From an uncultured Bacteroidota bacterium (GTDB lineage Bacteria; Bacteroidota; Bacteroidia; Flavobacteriales; Flavobacteriaceae): DNA of 50,947 nucleotides. Numbering within the stretch: the first letter of the stretch is position 1; each line of letters opens with the position of its first letter. The stretch covers positions 1 through 50,947 of the forward strand of contig CACOXF010000005.1 of NCBI GenBank assembly GCA_902631125.1. Reading direction: 5' to 3'. Positions 19,079-27,352 of this stretch are shown in pieces. The notes below the pieces were generated by a model, which worked only from the letters and a program-made list of their open reading frames with translations, did not search any database and had not been told where the DNA came from. A program made the position numbers and the translations under genes.

Positions 19079-20494
19079 TCAATCGTTGAGAAAGTCTTCT
19101 TCTTTGAAACCAATGAGGAATAGTTGTTCAGAAGCCCTTGTAATTGCTGTGTACAGCCAACGATAATAGTCTAAAGAGGGTCCTTCTGGGAGATATGGCT
19201 TTTCGATAAAAACACGTTTCCATTGCCCACCCTGTGCTTTATGACAGGTTAAAGCGTAAGCAAATTTAACTTGCAGAGCATTGAAAAAAGGGTTTTTCTT
19301 TAATTCTGTGTATTGCTTGTATTTTGGCAAATGTGCATAGTCTTGTCGTACCTTATTGTATAGCTCATTTGACTGCTCATAGGTCAATGCGTGACCTTCG
19401 GCATTCAAGGCATCTAATATCAAAATAGTGTCGAAAGAATCTTGATCTGGATAATCGACCAACTGCACATGAACCCTTGCAAATCGAAATCCATAAAGGT
19501 CCTGAAAAGAGAGAATATGTAGCACCTCTATCACATCACCATTGGCGATAAACCCTGCTTGACTTTCATTAGAGAGCCAGAAATAATTGTTTTTCACCAC
19601 CAACAAAAGGTCGCCAACTGCCAAGTTATTTTCCAAGTTCATAATTTGCGTTCGAATTTCACGATTATATAGATATGCTCTCTTGTTTGAACGCACAATA
19701 ATTGTGGTTTCTGTTCGCCCAACATCCCTATACCCATCTTCCAATGCACCCTGAATGTCAAAACTATCTTGCAAATGAGTGATATCGGTTTTGCCATGAA
19801 TGCTAAATTTAAATGGATCAATAGTAGCGTTATTCATCAGTTTTCTCAGCTTTGTTGCATTGATCAGTATTGCTGACATCGCATTTTGCCGAATAACCTC
19901 AGACAACTGAGCTTCAGCAACATCTACTGAAAAAAATGATGACAAATAATCTTGATCTATTGCAGGGCTTAATTCTTGCTTGACAGGGGGTAACTGAGCA
20001 GTGTCTCCAACAAAAACGAGCTTGCATTGAAACCCCTCATGTGCGTATTGAATGAGGTCTTGCAGTAGTGATCCATTTTGAAAGAGTTTGGCTGAAGATT
20101 TTTCATCTCCGATCATTGAGGCTTCGTCGACGATAAATACAGCTTTTTTAAACTTATTTTTCTGAAGCTTAAAGTGAATCCCTCCTTGCTTGCCTTGCTG
20201 CGCAAAATAAATTCTTTTATGAATGGTAACAGCTTTGGTTTTGGCATAAGTCGACATCACCTTTGCAGCCCTGCCAGTTGGTGCCATTAAGACTGGCTTA
20301 AACCCTGTTTTTTGTAGGGGCTTTAGCCAAGATGCGATCAAGGTTGTTTTTCCAGTTCCTGCATAGCCTTTTATTAAAAATATTTTGGAGGATGTGTTGT
20401 CGTTTATAAAATCAGAAAACTTATTAATTGCATCGATTTGGTCGGACGTTGGCTTAAACGGAAATTCGTTTAAAATGTGAAGCTGGATACTCAT
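19079..20494 (-). CDS. Stand-alone RecD/Dda-like superfamily 1 DNA helicase
   Basis: The 471-residue product has a UvrD/RecD-type helicase core. Walker A is GYAGTGKTT (43-51), followed by the Ia-like MAPTGRAAKVM, Walker B FIVDEASMIGD, the FVGDTAQLPPV motif III and a C-terminal UvrD-C-2 segment (ALTCHKAQGGQW and YTAITRA, motifs V and VI). It resembles the small RecD2/Dda-type helicases with no RecB or RecC partner nearby. The expected role is 5'-3' unwinding in repair or restart of replication; this is inferred. It diverges from the 20583 gene and lies upstream of kdsB on the same strand. Confidence 0.88.
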   Translation of the reverse strand: MSIQLHILNEFPFKPTSDQIDAINKFSDFINDNTSSKIFLIKGYAGTGKTTLIASWLKPLQKTGFKPVLMAPTGRAAKVMSTYAKTKAVTIHKRIYFAQQGKQGGIHFKLQKNKFKKAVFIVDEASMIGDEKSSAKLFQNGSLLQDLIQYAHEGFQCKLVFVGDTAQLPPVKQELSPAIDQDYLSSFFSVDVAEAQLSEVIRQNAMSAILINATKLRKLMNNATIDPFKFSIHGKTDITHLQDSFDIQGALEDGYRDVGRTETTIIVRSNKRAYLYNREIRTQIMNLENNLAVGDLLLVVKNNYFWLSNESQAGFIANGDVIEVLHILSFQDLYGFRFARVHVQLVDYPDQDSFDTILILDALNAEGHALTYEQSNELYNKVRQDYAHLPKYKQYTELKKNPFFNALQVKFAYALTCHKAQGGQWKRVFIEKPYLPEGPSLDYYRWLYTAITRASEQLFLIGFKEEDFLND

Positions 20495-20510
20495 AGGTTT
20501 ATGTGGACTG

Positions 20511-20544
20511 TAAATGTAAGTTCTTTTCTGCTTTATCTATTCAA
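20511..20544 (-). promoter_or_regulatory. Candidate promoter of the RecD-like helicase gene
   Basis: Read on the minus strand: TTG (20544-20542), a 23-nt spacer, then TACATTTA (20518-20511), one mismatch from TAnnTTTG. It lies 16 nt before the start codon. Confidence 0.35.
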
Positions 20545-20553
20545 AAAAAATTG

Positions 20554-20561
20554 TAGATTTG
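20554..20561 (+). promoter_or_regulatory. Candidate -7 element of the 20583-22580 operon
   Basis: TAGATTTG matches TAnnTTTG, 21 nt before the ATG at 20583. No -33 TTG at usual spacing is visible. It lies back to back with the helicase promoter. Confidence 0.4.
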
Positions 20562-20582
20562 TTTGCATACAAATTTATAATC

Positions 20583-21233
20583 ATGAAAATCGGCATACAA
20601 GCACTACTCTGGATTTTATGTGCCTTTTTCGCTTATAAAATTTATGACTCCATAAATGGCCCCATTTCATTCAACAAGACCAAAACCGAAAGGTATGCTA
20701 AAGTCATTTCGAATCTTAAAGATATTGGAAATGCGCAAGCAGCCCATAAGGATGTATTGGGGTATTACAGCGATAACCTCGATAGCCTCGTCGCTTTCGT
20801 AGACACTGCTCAGTACACACTCACCCAAAAAAGAGACTCTAGCTACTTGGAGTTTGACAGAGTCTATCGTATTGATATGCTTCGCGAAGTAATTGTCATT
20901 GACACCTTAGGCTTTGCCACTGTGAAAGATTCCCTGTTTGGAAATTCAGAACGATATAAAAATATGATGTATGTTCCTGTTAAAGGGCAAGAAGACAAAC
21001 GCTTTAGTTTAAAAACTGACATACTGGACAACAATGGTTATCGCCTACCAGTATTTGAAGTCAAGGTAAGTAAAGACGTTATTCTTTACGATCAAGACAA
21101 ATATTTAGTTGCTCTTGAAAAGGATGTGGTTTCTGTTGATGGTGTGAATGGCCCTGAAATTACGCTTGGTTCCTTAACCCAAGTTAGCACAAGCGGAAAC
21201 TGGCCAACAACCTATGACTCAGCAGAAGAATAA
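20583..21233 (+). CDS. Membrane-anchored protein of unknown function upstream of DUF3822-rsmD
   Basis: I do not recognise a named family. From ATG 20583 the product has 216 residues: a single N-terminal membrane helix (about residues 3-20, IGIQALLWILCAFFAYKIY), then a helical stretch (about 35-75, with KVISNLKDIGNAQAAHKD followed by GYYSDNLDSLVAFVDT), then a beta-rich C-terminal half. The order of one helix anchor, a long amphipathic helix and GYY..NLDSL resembles the N-terminal part of type II secretion pseudopilins, but no prepilin cleavage site (G followed by FxxxE) is present. The gene overlaps the DUF3822 gene by 20 nt, so the two are probably made together. The reading frame upstream to 20559 lacks an ATG with better context. 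Confidence 0.7.
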   Translation: MKIGIQALLWILCAFFAYKIYDSINGPISFNKTKTERYAKVISNLKDIGNAQAAHKDVLGYYSDNLDSLVAFVDTAQYTLTQKRDSSYLEFDRVYRIDMLREVIVIDTLGFATVKDSLFGNSERYKNMMYVPVKGQEDKRFSLKTDILDNNGYRLPVFEVKVSKDVILYDQDKYLVALEKDVVSVDGVNGPEITLGSLTQVSTSGNWPTTYDSAEE

Positions 21234-22050
21234 TACATATTCTGACAAACAAAATAGACTGTACATTCTAATCAATCGGAATGGACTTTCTCATTTAATA
21301 TCTGACGCAGACAACAAAACTATTGTTGATCTTTCGTCCCACAATTTCGTCGATCATTCACCCGTAGAAGACTTGCATCAACTTGTACACAAATACCTCA
21401 ACGAAAAGAAAATAGTTGAGCAATCGTATTCAGATATTCGTGTGTGTTTTGTCAACAACCTATCTTCTTTTATCCCTCTCCCCCTTTTTGACAAAAACAA
21501 AAAAGCAACATACCTCGAAAATCATGCAGATATCAGAAAACAAGACTATGTATCGTTTGATGACATATCATCGACCCAAATTGTGAATGTTTACATCCCC
21601 TACGTTAATGTAAACAATATGCTTCTCGAATCATTTGGAAAGTTTTCTTATATCCACTGCAGCAGCTTATTGCTCGAAATTTTATCAAAAGAAAATACTG
21701 AAAATACCCAACCCTTGTGGTTTGTTCATGTACAGTATGATTTGGCATATTATTTTTTACTTGAAAAAGGGAAACTCCAATTTTACAATGCCTTCAATTG
21801 TACCAATGAAAAAGATGTACTGTATTACACGATGGCAGTTGCCAAAAACAACTCTCTTGCACTCAATCAAACAACACTATTGATGAGTGGCCAAATAAAA
21901 GGTGGTGATAAGACACATCAATTGTTGTCTAAATACATCCATAAAACCAGCTTCTTCACCCCATCAAACAGGTCGAACAAATTGAGTTCAACTCTCTTAC
22001 ATCCTCATACCCATACGTTGTTGACTGAGCTTCCAACATGCGAATTATAG
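21214..22050 (+). CDS. DUF3822 family protein
   Basis: A 278-residue cytoplasmic protein that I recognise as DUF3822, a Bacteroidota family commonly found beside rsmD. It has no signal or membrane helix. The pattern of a first half with RVCFVNNLSSFIPLPLF, then a second half with WFVHVQYDLAYYFLLEKGKLQFYN and DVLYYTMAVAKN, recalls the two-lobed actin-like (PilM/GspL) fold; that is inference from pattern, not a match I can compute. It overlaps the upstream anchored protein by 20 nt and rsmD by 13 nt, so all three are likely translated from one mRNA. Confidence 0.75.
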   Translation: MTQQKNNTYSDKQNRLYILINRNGLSHLISDADNKTIVDLSSHNFVDHSPVEDLHQLVHKYLNEKKIVEQSYSDIRVCFVNNLSSFIPLPLFDKNKKATYLENHADIRKQDYVSFDDISSTQIVNVYIPYVNVNNMLLESFGKFSYIHCSSLLLEILSKENTENTQPLWFVHVQYDLAYYFLLEKGKLQFYNAFNCTNEKDVLYYTMAVAKNNSLALNQTTLLMSGQIKGGDKTHQLLSKYIHKTSFFTPSNRSNKLSSTLLHPHTHTLLTELPTCEL

Positions 22051-22580
22051 CTGGCCATCATAAGGGTAGGAGAATAAGAATCCCAAAAGATCTTCCTGTG
22101 CGGCCTACTACAGATCGTGCAAAGGAGGCACTCTTTAGCATACTCAATCACAAAATTGATTTTGAATCAACTCACGTTTTAGATCTATACAGTGGAACAG
22201 GGAGTATAGGATTTGAGTTTTGTTCAAGAGGCTGCCCATCTGTCACGTCAGTGGATGCAAACCAAGCGTGCGCATTGTTTGTTGAAAATACAGCTAAGGA
22301 TTTAGACCTTCCAATTCGATCCATTCGCATTACAGCAAAGAATTATCTGAGCAAATGTATGAATGATTTTGACGTCATCTTTGCAGACCCACCTTATAAC
22401 AATGGCATAGAAGAATTTGAAACTATCAAAGCAATCATTGAAACACGAAAACTCCTACGTCCAGAAGGTTGGTTTATTTTTGAGCATACAGAGCAAATTG
22501 ATTTCAGCTCGGATATGATACACAAAGAATCGAGGAAATATGGGAGTTGTGTATTTAGCTTCTTTCAGTTTACAGACTAA
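22038..22580 (+). CDS. rsmD: 16S rRNA (guanine(966)-N(2))-methyltransferase
   Basis: A 180-residue SAM-dependent enzyme that methylates G966 of 16S rRNA. The N-terminus (MRIIAGHHKGRRIRIP and RPTTDRAKEALFSIL) is the RsmD signature. SAM motif I is VLDLYSGTGSIGFE, and the catalytic motif FADPPYN is intact. The length is normal. It overlaps the DUF3822 gene by 13 nt and converges on the second rhomboid gene with a 4-nt overlap of stops. Confidence 0.95.
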   Translation: MRIIAGHHKGRRIRIPKDLPVRPTTDRAKEALFSILNHKIDFESTHVLDLYSGTGSIGFEFCSRGCPSVTSVDANQACALFVENTAKDLDLPIRSIRITAKNYLSKCMNDFDVIFADPPYNNGIEEFETIKAIIETRKLLRPEGWFIFEHTEQIDFSSDMIHKESRKYGSCVFSFFQFTD

Positions 22581-23443
22581 GATTTACCCGCCCGAAACAA
22601 TAGATCTTTTTCCTCCTTTGTCAAGCTTGCATATCCTGACTGACTGATTTTATCAAGGATTGCGTCAATTTTTGCTTGATCGACTTCAGATTTATTTTGT
22701 TTGGGTTTGGGTTTTGTTGAGTTATATACTTTGCGAAACTTTGTCTTTTTGAAAGAGAATAATGATGAAAAATTTGAGGCAATATTTGAAATCCTTTGCC
22801 CTATATCGTTCCCTTGTGATATATTTCTTTGGTAGATATAGCCAGTCATCGCACCACCCAAATGTGCAAGGTGACCCCCAGCGTTACTGACAGGAATTTG
22901 AATCAAATCTAACACAACAAAAAACAATCCAATATAAATCAATTTGATATTGAACACCAATATCCTGACATCTTTATATGGCATATAACTACACATAAAA
23001 ATAAGTACAGCCATCACCCCTGCCGATGACCCAATCAATCGAGGTGATTGGCCTTGAAAAGCAGGAAAAAAATTATAGCTTAAAACAAAGGTTATTCCTC
23101 CAATCAAAACACCTAGAAAAAAGGTGTTTATAAAGAGATTGGTTTTGAACAGATTAACCATCATTCGACCTGCAAAATGGAGCAGAATCATATTCCATAA
23201 TATGTGTCCAAAATCGCCATGGAAAAAGGCATAGCTTATCAAGGTCCAAGGTCGAAAAAGTAAATCATCAAAGCTGGAGGAGAGTTCAACCCAAGTGAAA
23301 TACTGATCAAAAGGAGCAGAAAACAGATAAAAGACAGTTCGAAGCAGAAAAGGAAACACAAAACATGCCACCAAGATAACAATCAATCGCTCGACCACGC
23401 CAAAAGTCTGGTATCGATATTTCATTTGATCAAAGAAATTCAT
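22577..23443 (-). CDS. Rhomboid family intramembrane serine protease with C-terminal extension (DUF6576-like)
   Basis: I chose ATG 23443 (288 residues) because it forms an ATGA overlap with the stop of the upstream rhomboid; a longer frame from 23488 would overlap it by 49 nt. About six membrane helices are visible. The rhomboid features are HGDFGHILWNM in the second segment, the catalytic Ser in GSSAGVMAV and the catalytic His in HLAHLGGAMTG. Residues from about 225 on are soluble, charged and end in a short helical domain (KIDAILDKISQSGYASLTKEEKD, given here in part), which I recall as DUF6576 in Bacteroidota rhomboids. Substrates are unknown. Confidence 0.88.
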   Translation of the reverse strand: MNFFDQMKYRYQTFGVVERLIVILVACFVFPFLLRTVFYLFSAPFDQYFTWVELSSSFDDLLFRPWTLISYAFFHGDFGHILWNMILLHFAGRMMVNLFKTNLFINTFFLGVLIGGITFVLSYNFFPAFQGQSPRLIGSSAGVMAVLIFMCSYMPYKDVRILVFNIKLIYIGLFFVVLDLIQIPVSNAGGHLAHLGGAMTGYIYQRNISQGNDIGQRISNIASNFSSLFSFKKTKFRKVYNSTKPKPKQNKSEVDQAKIDAILDKISQSGYASLTKEEKDLLFRAGKS

Positions 23444-24180
23444 GTATCCCAGCGATTGTTGTTGAACTGTTGTTTTTTCCAATACCACATCATAATGAAC
23501 CCAGTTACAGCACCACCAAGATGAGCAAAATGAGCGATTGGACCAAGTGAATAGGAGCTAAAACCAAAAAAGAGATCACTTGCGAGAAGAATGGGGACAA
23601 AATATTTTGCTTTGATCGGAATGGGGAGAAAAATAATCATCAGTTCTGTGTTGGGGAACAAGAAAGCAAAGGCAACAAGTATTCCATATAGCGCCCCCGA
23701 AGCACCAACCATTGACATATTAAATGACGTTAGGAGTTGACTGAGTTGGTTTTGCGAAATATCATTCGACCACGCTGTATTGTACTGTCCAGATTGCAAT
23801 GTCTCTGTCAAAGAAGTTGCAGAATAACCTGCTTCCACGAGTTGCCCCATGACTGTGCTAATTTGAAAATAATTGATCCCAAGTTGAAGTGCTGCTGCCC
23901 CTAGACCAGTTGACAAGTAAAAAAATAGAAACTTATTCCTACCCCACATTTGGGCTAGCGTACCCCCAAACATCCAGAGTCCAAACATATTGAAAAGAAT
24001 ATGATTTATACTTCCATGCATAAACATATGGGTTACAACTTGCCAAGGTGAAAATTTTGGGTTTTGTGGATAATGCAAAGCGAGTAGATCGTATGCTGTA
24101 TTTCCCAGACTCATAGAACCCAAGAAAAACAAAACATTGATGATGATCAGTTGTTTTACAATATCAGGAAGGGATCTCAT
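23440..24180 (-). CDS. Rhomboid family intramembrane serine protease
   Basis: A 246-residue rhomboid with HGSINHILFNMFGLWMFG, catalytic Ser in GASGALYG and catalytic His in HFAHLGGAVTG, so the Ser-His dyad is intact. A polar insert of about 40 residues (around 115-155, rich in Gln, Ser and Thr) lies between the third and fourth helices and is unusual in size. The start overlaps the mutL stop (ATGA), and its own stop overlaps the next rhomboid start the same way, giving three genes in tight translational coupling. The two rhomboids differ clearly in sequence, so this is not a recent duplication. Confidence 0.9.
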   Translation of the reverse strand: MRSLPDIVKQLIIINVLFFLGSMSLGNTAYDLLALHYPQNPKFSPWQVVTHMFMHGSINHILFNMFGLWMFGGTLAQMWGRNKFLFFYLSTGLGAAALQLGINYFQISTVMGQLVEAGYSATSLTETLQSGQYNTAWSNDISQNQLSQLLTSFNMSMVGASGALYGILVAFAFLFPNTELMIIFLPIPIKAKYFVPILLASDLFFGFSSYSLGPIAHFAHLGGAVTGFIMMWYWKKQQFNNNRWDT

Positions 24181-25952
24181 ACGTTCAGTTTATTTTCCAA
24201 ATCTTTAGTGGTCATCGAGACAAATATAAGTTTTCCATTTGGGCATCTCGAGGACTCATTACATAAAAATAAATCTTTTATCAATCGAGATTGAGCATGC
24301 TGATGCAAGTCTGCCCCTGAGCGAATTGCGCCATGTTTTGCCATTGTTTTTGCTAACAATCGACTGAGCTTTACACCAATTATCGATGGGTCTTTTTCGA
24401 CCTCCTCCAGAAAATTAGATAATAGATCAGGAACTGAATCGAGCGATAAGCTGTTGTGGATTGCAGTGATTTCCAGAGCGTTGGCATCTGCATTTCCAAA
24501 CGAAAAACCCATGAGCTCCAAAGTTTTTTGATGAGGACTGAATTCGGCAAACTGCTGTTGGTTCATATCCACCTGGATAGGAAACGCCAAAACCTGAGAA
24601 GGAACACTTCTGTCTTCAAATTGGCGAAGAAAAGAATCGTATAAAACACGCTCGTGCGCACGCTGTTGATGCACAAGAATTAGACCCCAAGATCTTTTTG
24701 CGACGATGTATTTTTTTTGTAGCTGAAAGCATGGCAATTCACTCTCTCTTGCATTGTTGTCAAAAATCTTCTCACTGTCTCGATTGGGTAAATCAATATT
24801 TTGCAAACCTTCATATAAAGGTTCCCGTGACGTTTCTTTTTGTTTCTCATCAAAAGGGTTAAATTTTCGATCGACATGAATGCTTGGTGATTGATTCGGA
24901 GGCTTATTGCCTAGAGGAACATCAAAGGATTGATTGCGATCAAAATCGAGGACAGGACTAACATTAAATTGCCCCAAACTATGCTTCAGAGCAGATCGGA
25001 TGATGGCATATAACGAATGATCATCTTGAAATTTGATCTCTGTTTTTGTAGGATGAATATTGACATCGATAGTGTCAGTTGGAACAGTCAAATACAGCAT
25101 ATACCCAGGTTGCATCCCAGGTGCCAAAAGACCCTCAAATGCTGCTATTACTGCATGATGAAGATGGGGGCTTTTGATAAAACGATCGTTAACAAAAAAG
25201 AATTGATGTTGCCTTGATTTTTTTGAAAATTCTGGTTTAAAAATAAATCCGTTTACGTTCAGGATATCGGTTGACTCTTGCACAGGCACCAATTTTTCGT
25301 TGGTGTTTTTACCAAACACCTGTACAACACGTTGGCGTAATTTTGTAGGTTCAAGCTGAAAAAGGATGGTGTCGTTGCTGTAAAACTCAAATCGCACTTG
25401 GTGATGAACCAACGCCACACGCTGAAACTCATCAATGATATGGCGCTGCTCTACGTTGTTTGACTTCAAAAAATTTCGTCTTGCAGGGATGTTGAAAAAC
25501 AAATTTTTAACAGCCATCGAGCAGCCTGTTTCGGCAGCTACAGCTTGCTGATCTTTGATCTCACTACCCTCGATAATAATTTCACTTCCAACATCATCAT
25601 TTTTCGTTTTTGTACGCATACGTACTTGCGAAATCGCAGCGATACTAGCCAGGGCCTCTCCCCGAAACCCTTTAGTCGAAATCGAGAACAAGTCTTCTGC
25701 CTTCTTGATTTTGGAAGTGGCATGACGCTCGAAACAAAGTCGAGCATCTGTTGTTGTCATCCCTTTTCCATCATCAATGACTTGAATCATTGTTTTGCCA
25801 GCATCCTTTATAATGAGTTTGATAGAAGTAGCCCCAGCATCGATGGCATTTTCCAAAAGTTCTTTTACAACCGAAGCTGGTCGTTGAACAACTTCACCAG
25901 CAGCAATCTGATTGGCTACATGGTCTGGCAGTAAAGAAATGATATCAGGCAT
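24177..25952 (-). CDS. mutL: DNA mismatch repair protein MutL
   Basis: A 591-residue protein that links MutS mismatch recognition to strand removal. The N-terminal GHKL ATPase is intact (ELLENAIDAGAT, DDGKGM, TKGFRGEALASIAAIS), followed by the transducer domain, a variable linker and a C-terminal dimerisation domain. In endonuclease-type MutL the C-terminal domain carries DQHAxxExxxxE; here the matching segment reads HQQRAHERVLYD, so several motif positions differ. The later segments AKHGAIRSG and CPNGK correspond to metal-site motifs only in part. It starts two bases after the 95-residue protein gene and is coupled to the rhomboids downstream. Confidence 0.95.
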   Translation of the reverse strand: MPDIISLLPDHVANQIAAGEVVQRPASVVKELLENAIDAGATSIKLIIKDAGKTMIQVIDDGKGMTTTDARLCFERHATSKIKKAEDLFSISTKGFRGEALASIAAISQVRMRTKTKNDDVGSEIIIEGSEIKDQQAVAAETGCSMAVKNLFFNIPARRNFLKSNNVEQRHIIDEFQRVALVHHQVRFEFYSNDTILFQLEPTKLRQRVVQVFGKNTNEKLVPVQESTDILNVNGFIFKPEFSKKSRQHQFFFVNDRFIKSPHLHHAVIAAFEGLLAPGMQPGYMLYLTVPTDTIDVNIHPTKTEIKFQDDHSLYAIIRSALKHSLGQFNVSPVLDFDRNQSFDVPLGNKPPNQSPSIHVDRKFNPFDEKQKETSREPLYEGLQNIDLPNRDSEKIFDNNARESELPCFQLQKKYIVAKRSWGLILVHQQRAHERVLYDSFLRQFEDRSVPSQVLAFPIQVDMNQQQFAEFSPHQKTLELMGFSFGNADANALEITAIHNSLSLDSVPDLLSNFLEEVEKDPSIIGVKLSRLLAKTMAKHGAIRSGADLHQHAQSRLIKDLFLCNESSRCPNGKLIFVSMTTKDLENKLNV

Positions 25953-25954
25953 TT

Positions 25955-26242
25955 CTAGTTTTTAAAAATAGACAAATCAAAGTCAAGGATATACAAAGCA
26001 ATAAGGGTAAGTGAGATTAGGATGATAAAGAAGAGACGTGAAAACCCTCTGTTTGATCTGTTCCGACTCTGCTGTCTTACTGCTTGCCAATGGGCACCAA
26101 AATCATTTGAATTAGTGATGTCTCTATATTTTGAAAAGGTAGAATCAAAATCAAAGGGGTTTTCGTCCTTTTTGCCTTTGTAGTACCTAGGCGTATAATT
26201 AAATCGCCTATTGGTTCGTTGTTTAAAAAAATTTATGCGCAC
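25955..26242 (-). CDS. Small tail-anchored protein upstream of mutL
   Basis: A 95-residue protein with a basic, aromatic N-terminus (RRFNYTPRYYKGKK), a polar middle and one C-terminal membrane helix (about residues 69-88, LFFIILISLTLIALYILDF) with a short tail, so it should be tail-anchored with its soluble part in the cytoplasm. Homologues with the FNY.PRYY motif are often labelled riboflavin synthase subunit beta in databases, as I recall; nothing in this sequence supports that enzyme. The start codon is GTG (26242); no ATG gives the conserved N-terminus. It is the first gene of the mutL-rhomboid unit. Confidence 0.75.
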   Translation of the reverse strand: MRINFFKQRTNRRFNYTPRYYKGKKDENPFDFDSTFSKYRDITNSNDFGAHWQAVRQQSRNRSNRGFSRLFFIILISLTLIALYILDFDLSIFKN

Positions 26243-26273
26243 AGTGTAGACTTTGATGATGAATAAGCAAAAT

Positions 26274-26281
26274 CAAAAATA
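26274..26281 (-). promoter_or_regulatory. Candidate -7 element of the mutL-rhomboid operon
   Basis: Minus-strand TATTTTTG matches TAnnTTTG, 31 nt before the GTG at 26242. It would drive the small tail-anchored protein, mutL and both rhomboids. Confidence 0.4.
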
Positions 26282-26332
26282 CAAAATGTCCTGTGTTTAC
26301 TGACAACTAATCATTATGTATCTTCGCAATCT

Positions 26333-27352
26333 ATGAAAATCAAAAATATTCAGGAACTACAAGGGCTTTTGGATACACCAAAAAGCATCGTCGTTATCCC
26401 CCACACAAACCCAGATGGTGATGCCATAGGTAGTAGTCTTGGATGGATGCATTTTCTTCTGCAACACAATCATCATGTTGAGGTGATTAGTCCTAATCAA
26501 TACCCTGATTTTTTGAAATGGGTTCCTGGCTCTTCTGCTGTATCTATTTTTGAAGAAAATCCAACCCATGCAAAAGATCTGATTGAACAAGCAGATCTCA
26601 TTTTTACACTTGATTTTAATACGCTGAAAAGAATTGGTGAGATTGGTGTTGAAGTGACAAAAAGTACTGCAAAAAAAATAATTATCGATCATCATCAAGA
26701 GCCTGATGACTTTGCAGACCTCACATTTTCCTATCCATCATTGGGCTCGACTTGTGAATTGCTTTATCATATTATCGAAGGCCTTGGTGGTGGAGAACAA
26801 ATCGATGCCAACATATCCACAGCACTCTATTTGGGTATTTTGACTGATACAGGCTCTTTTCGCTTCCCGTCAGTGACACCAACGACGCATAGAGTTGTAG
26901 CGCATTTGATTGAAAAAGGAGCAAATCCAACTGAGATTAGTCGTCTTGTGAAAGACACTGCCCATTTGGGAAGGCTTCAACTTTTGGGAATTGCGCTGAA
27001 CAATCTGCGTTTCGACGAACGCTTACGTACTGCTACTATACCCCTAAGTCATGCAGAACTCACAGCATGTAATTTTCAAAAGGGCGACTCTGAAGGAATC
27101 GTCAATTATGGATTGAGCATCTCAAATTGTGTGCTAGCAGTATTGATGATTGAGCATCCGACAGATGGTTTTGTAAAAATGTCATTTAGGTCGAAGGGAA
27201 ATTTTTCTGTCAATGATTTTGCACGTGAAAATTTTTCAGGTGGTGGGCACCATAATGCTGCTGGCGGAAAGTCGGACCTTTCGCTTAAGGACACATACAA
27301 ACTTCTGATCCAAAAATTAGAACAATGCGAGGAAGACTTATCAAGGGCGTAG
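26333..27352 (+). CDS. nrnA: DHH/DHHA1 phosphoesterase, NrnA-like oligoribonuclease / pAp phosphatase
   Basis: A 339-residue member of the DHH family. The catalytic DHH domain shows HTNPDGDAIGSSLG (about 24-37), TLDFN, the DHHQEPDDF motif and TDTGSFR. The DHHA1 domain ends with GGGHHNAAGG (about 303-312). Homologues degrade short RNA or cyclic-dinucleotide products (including pApA) and remove phosphate from pAp. If so here, it would act after a c-di-AMP phosphodiesterase such as the 7TM-HD protein of this window; that link is inference. The gldI start lies inside its 3' end (28-nt overlap). The near-consensus TATCTTCG (26319-26326) stands six bases before its ATG. Confidence 0.92.
   Translation: MKIKNIQELQGLLDTPKSIVVIPHTNPDGDAIGSSLGWMHFLLQHNHHVEVISPNQYPDFLKWVPGSSAVSIFEENPTHAKDLIEQADLIFTLDFNTLKRIGEIGVEVTKSTAKKIIIDHHQEPDDFADLTFSYPSLGSTCELLYHIIEGLGGGEQIDANISTALYLGILTDTGSFRFPSVTPTTHRVVAHLIEKGANPTEISRLVKDTAHLGRLQLLGIALNNLRFDERLRTATIPLSHAELTACNFQKGDSEGIVNYGLSISNCVLAVLMIEHPTDGFVKMSFRSKGNFSVNDFARENFSGGGHHNAAGGKSDLSLKDTYKLLIQKLEQCEEDLSRA

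Noticed and set aside
22577-24180. The two rhomboid genes as one gene broken by a frameshift
   Set aside because: Each product has its own full set of helices and its own Ser and His, and they are joined by a clean ATGA overlap.
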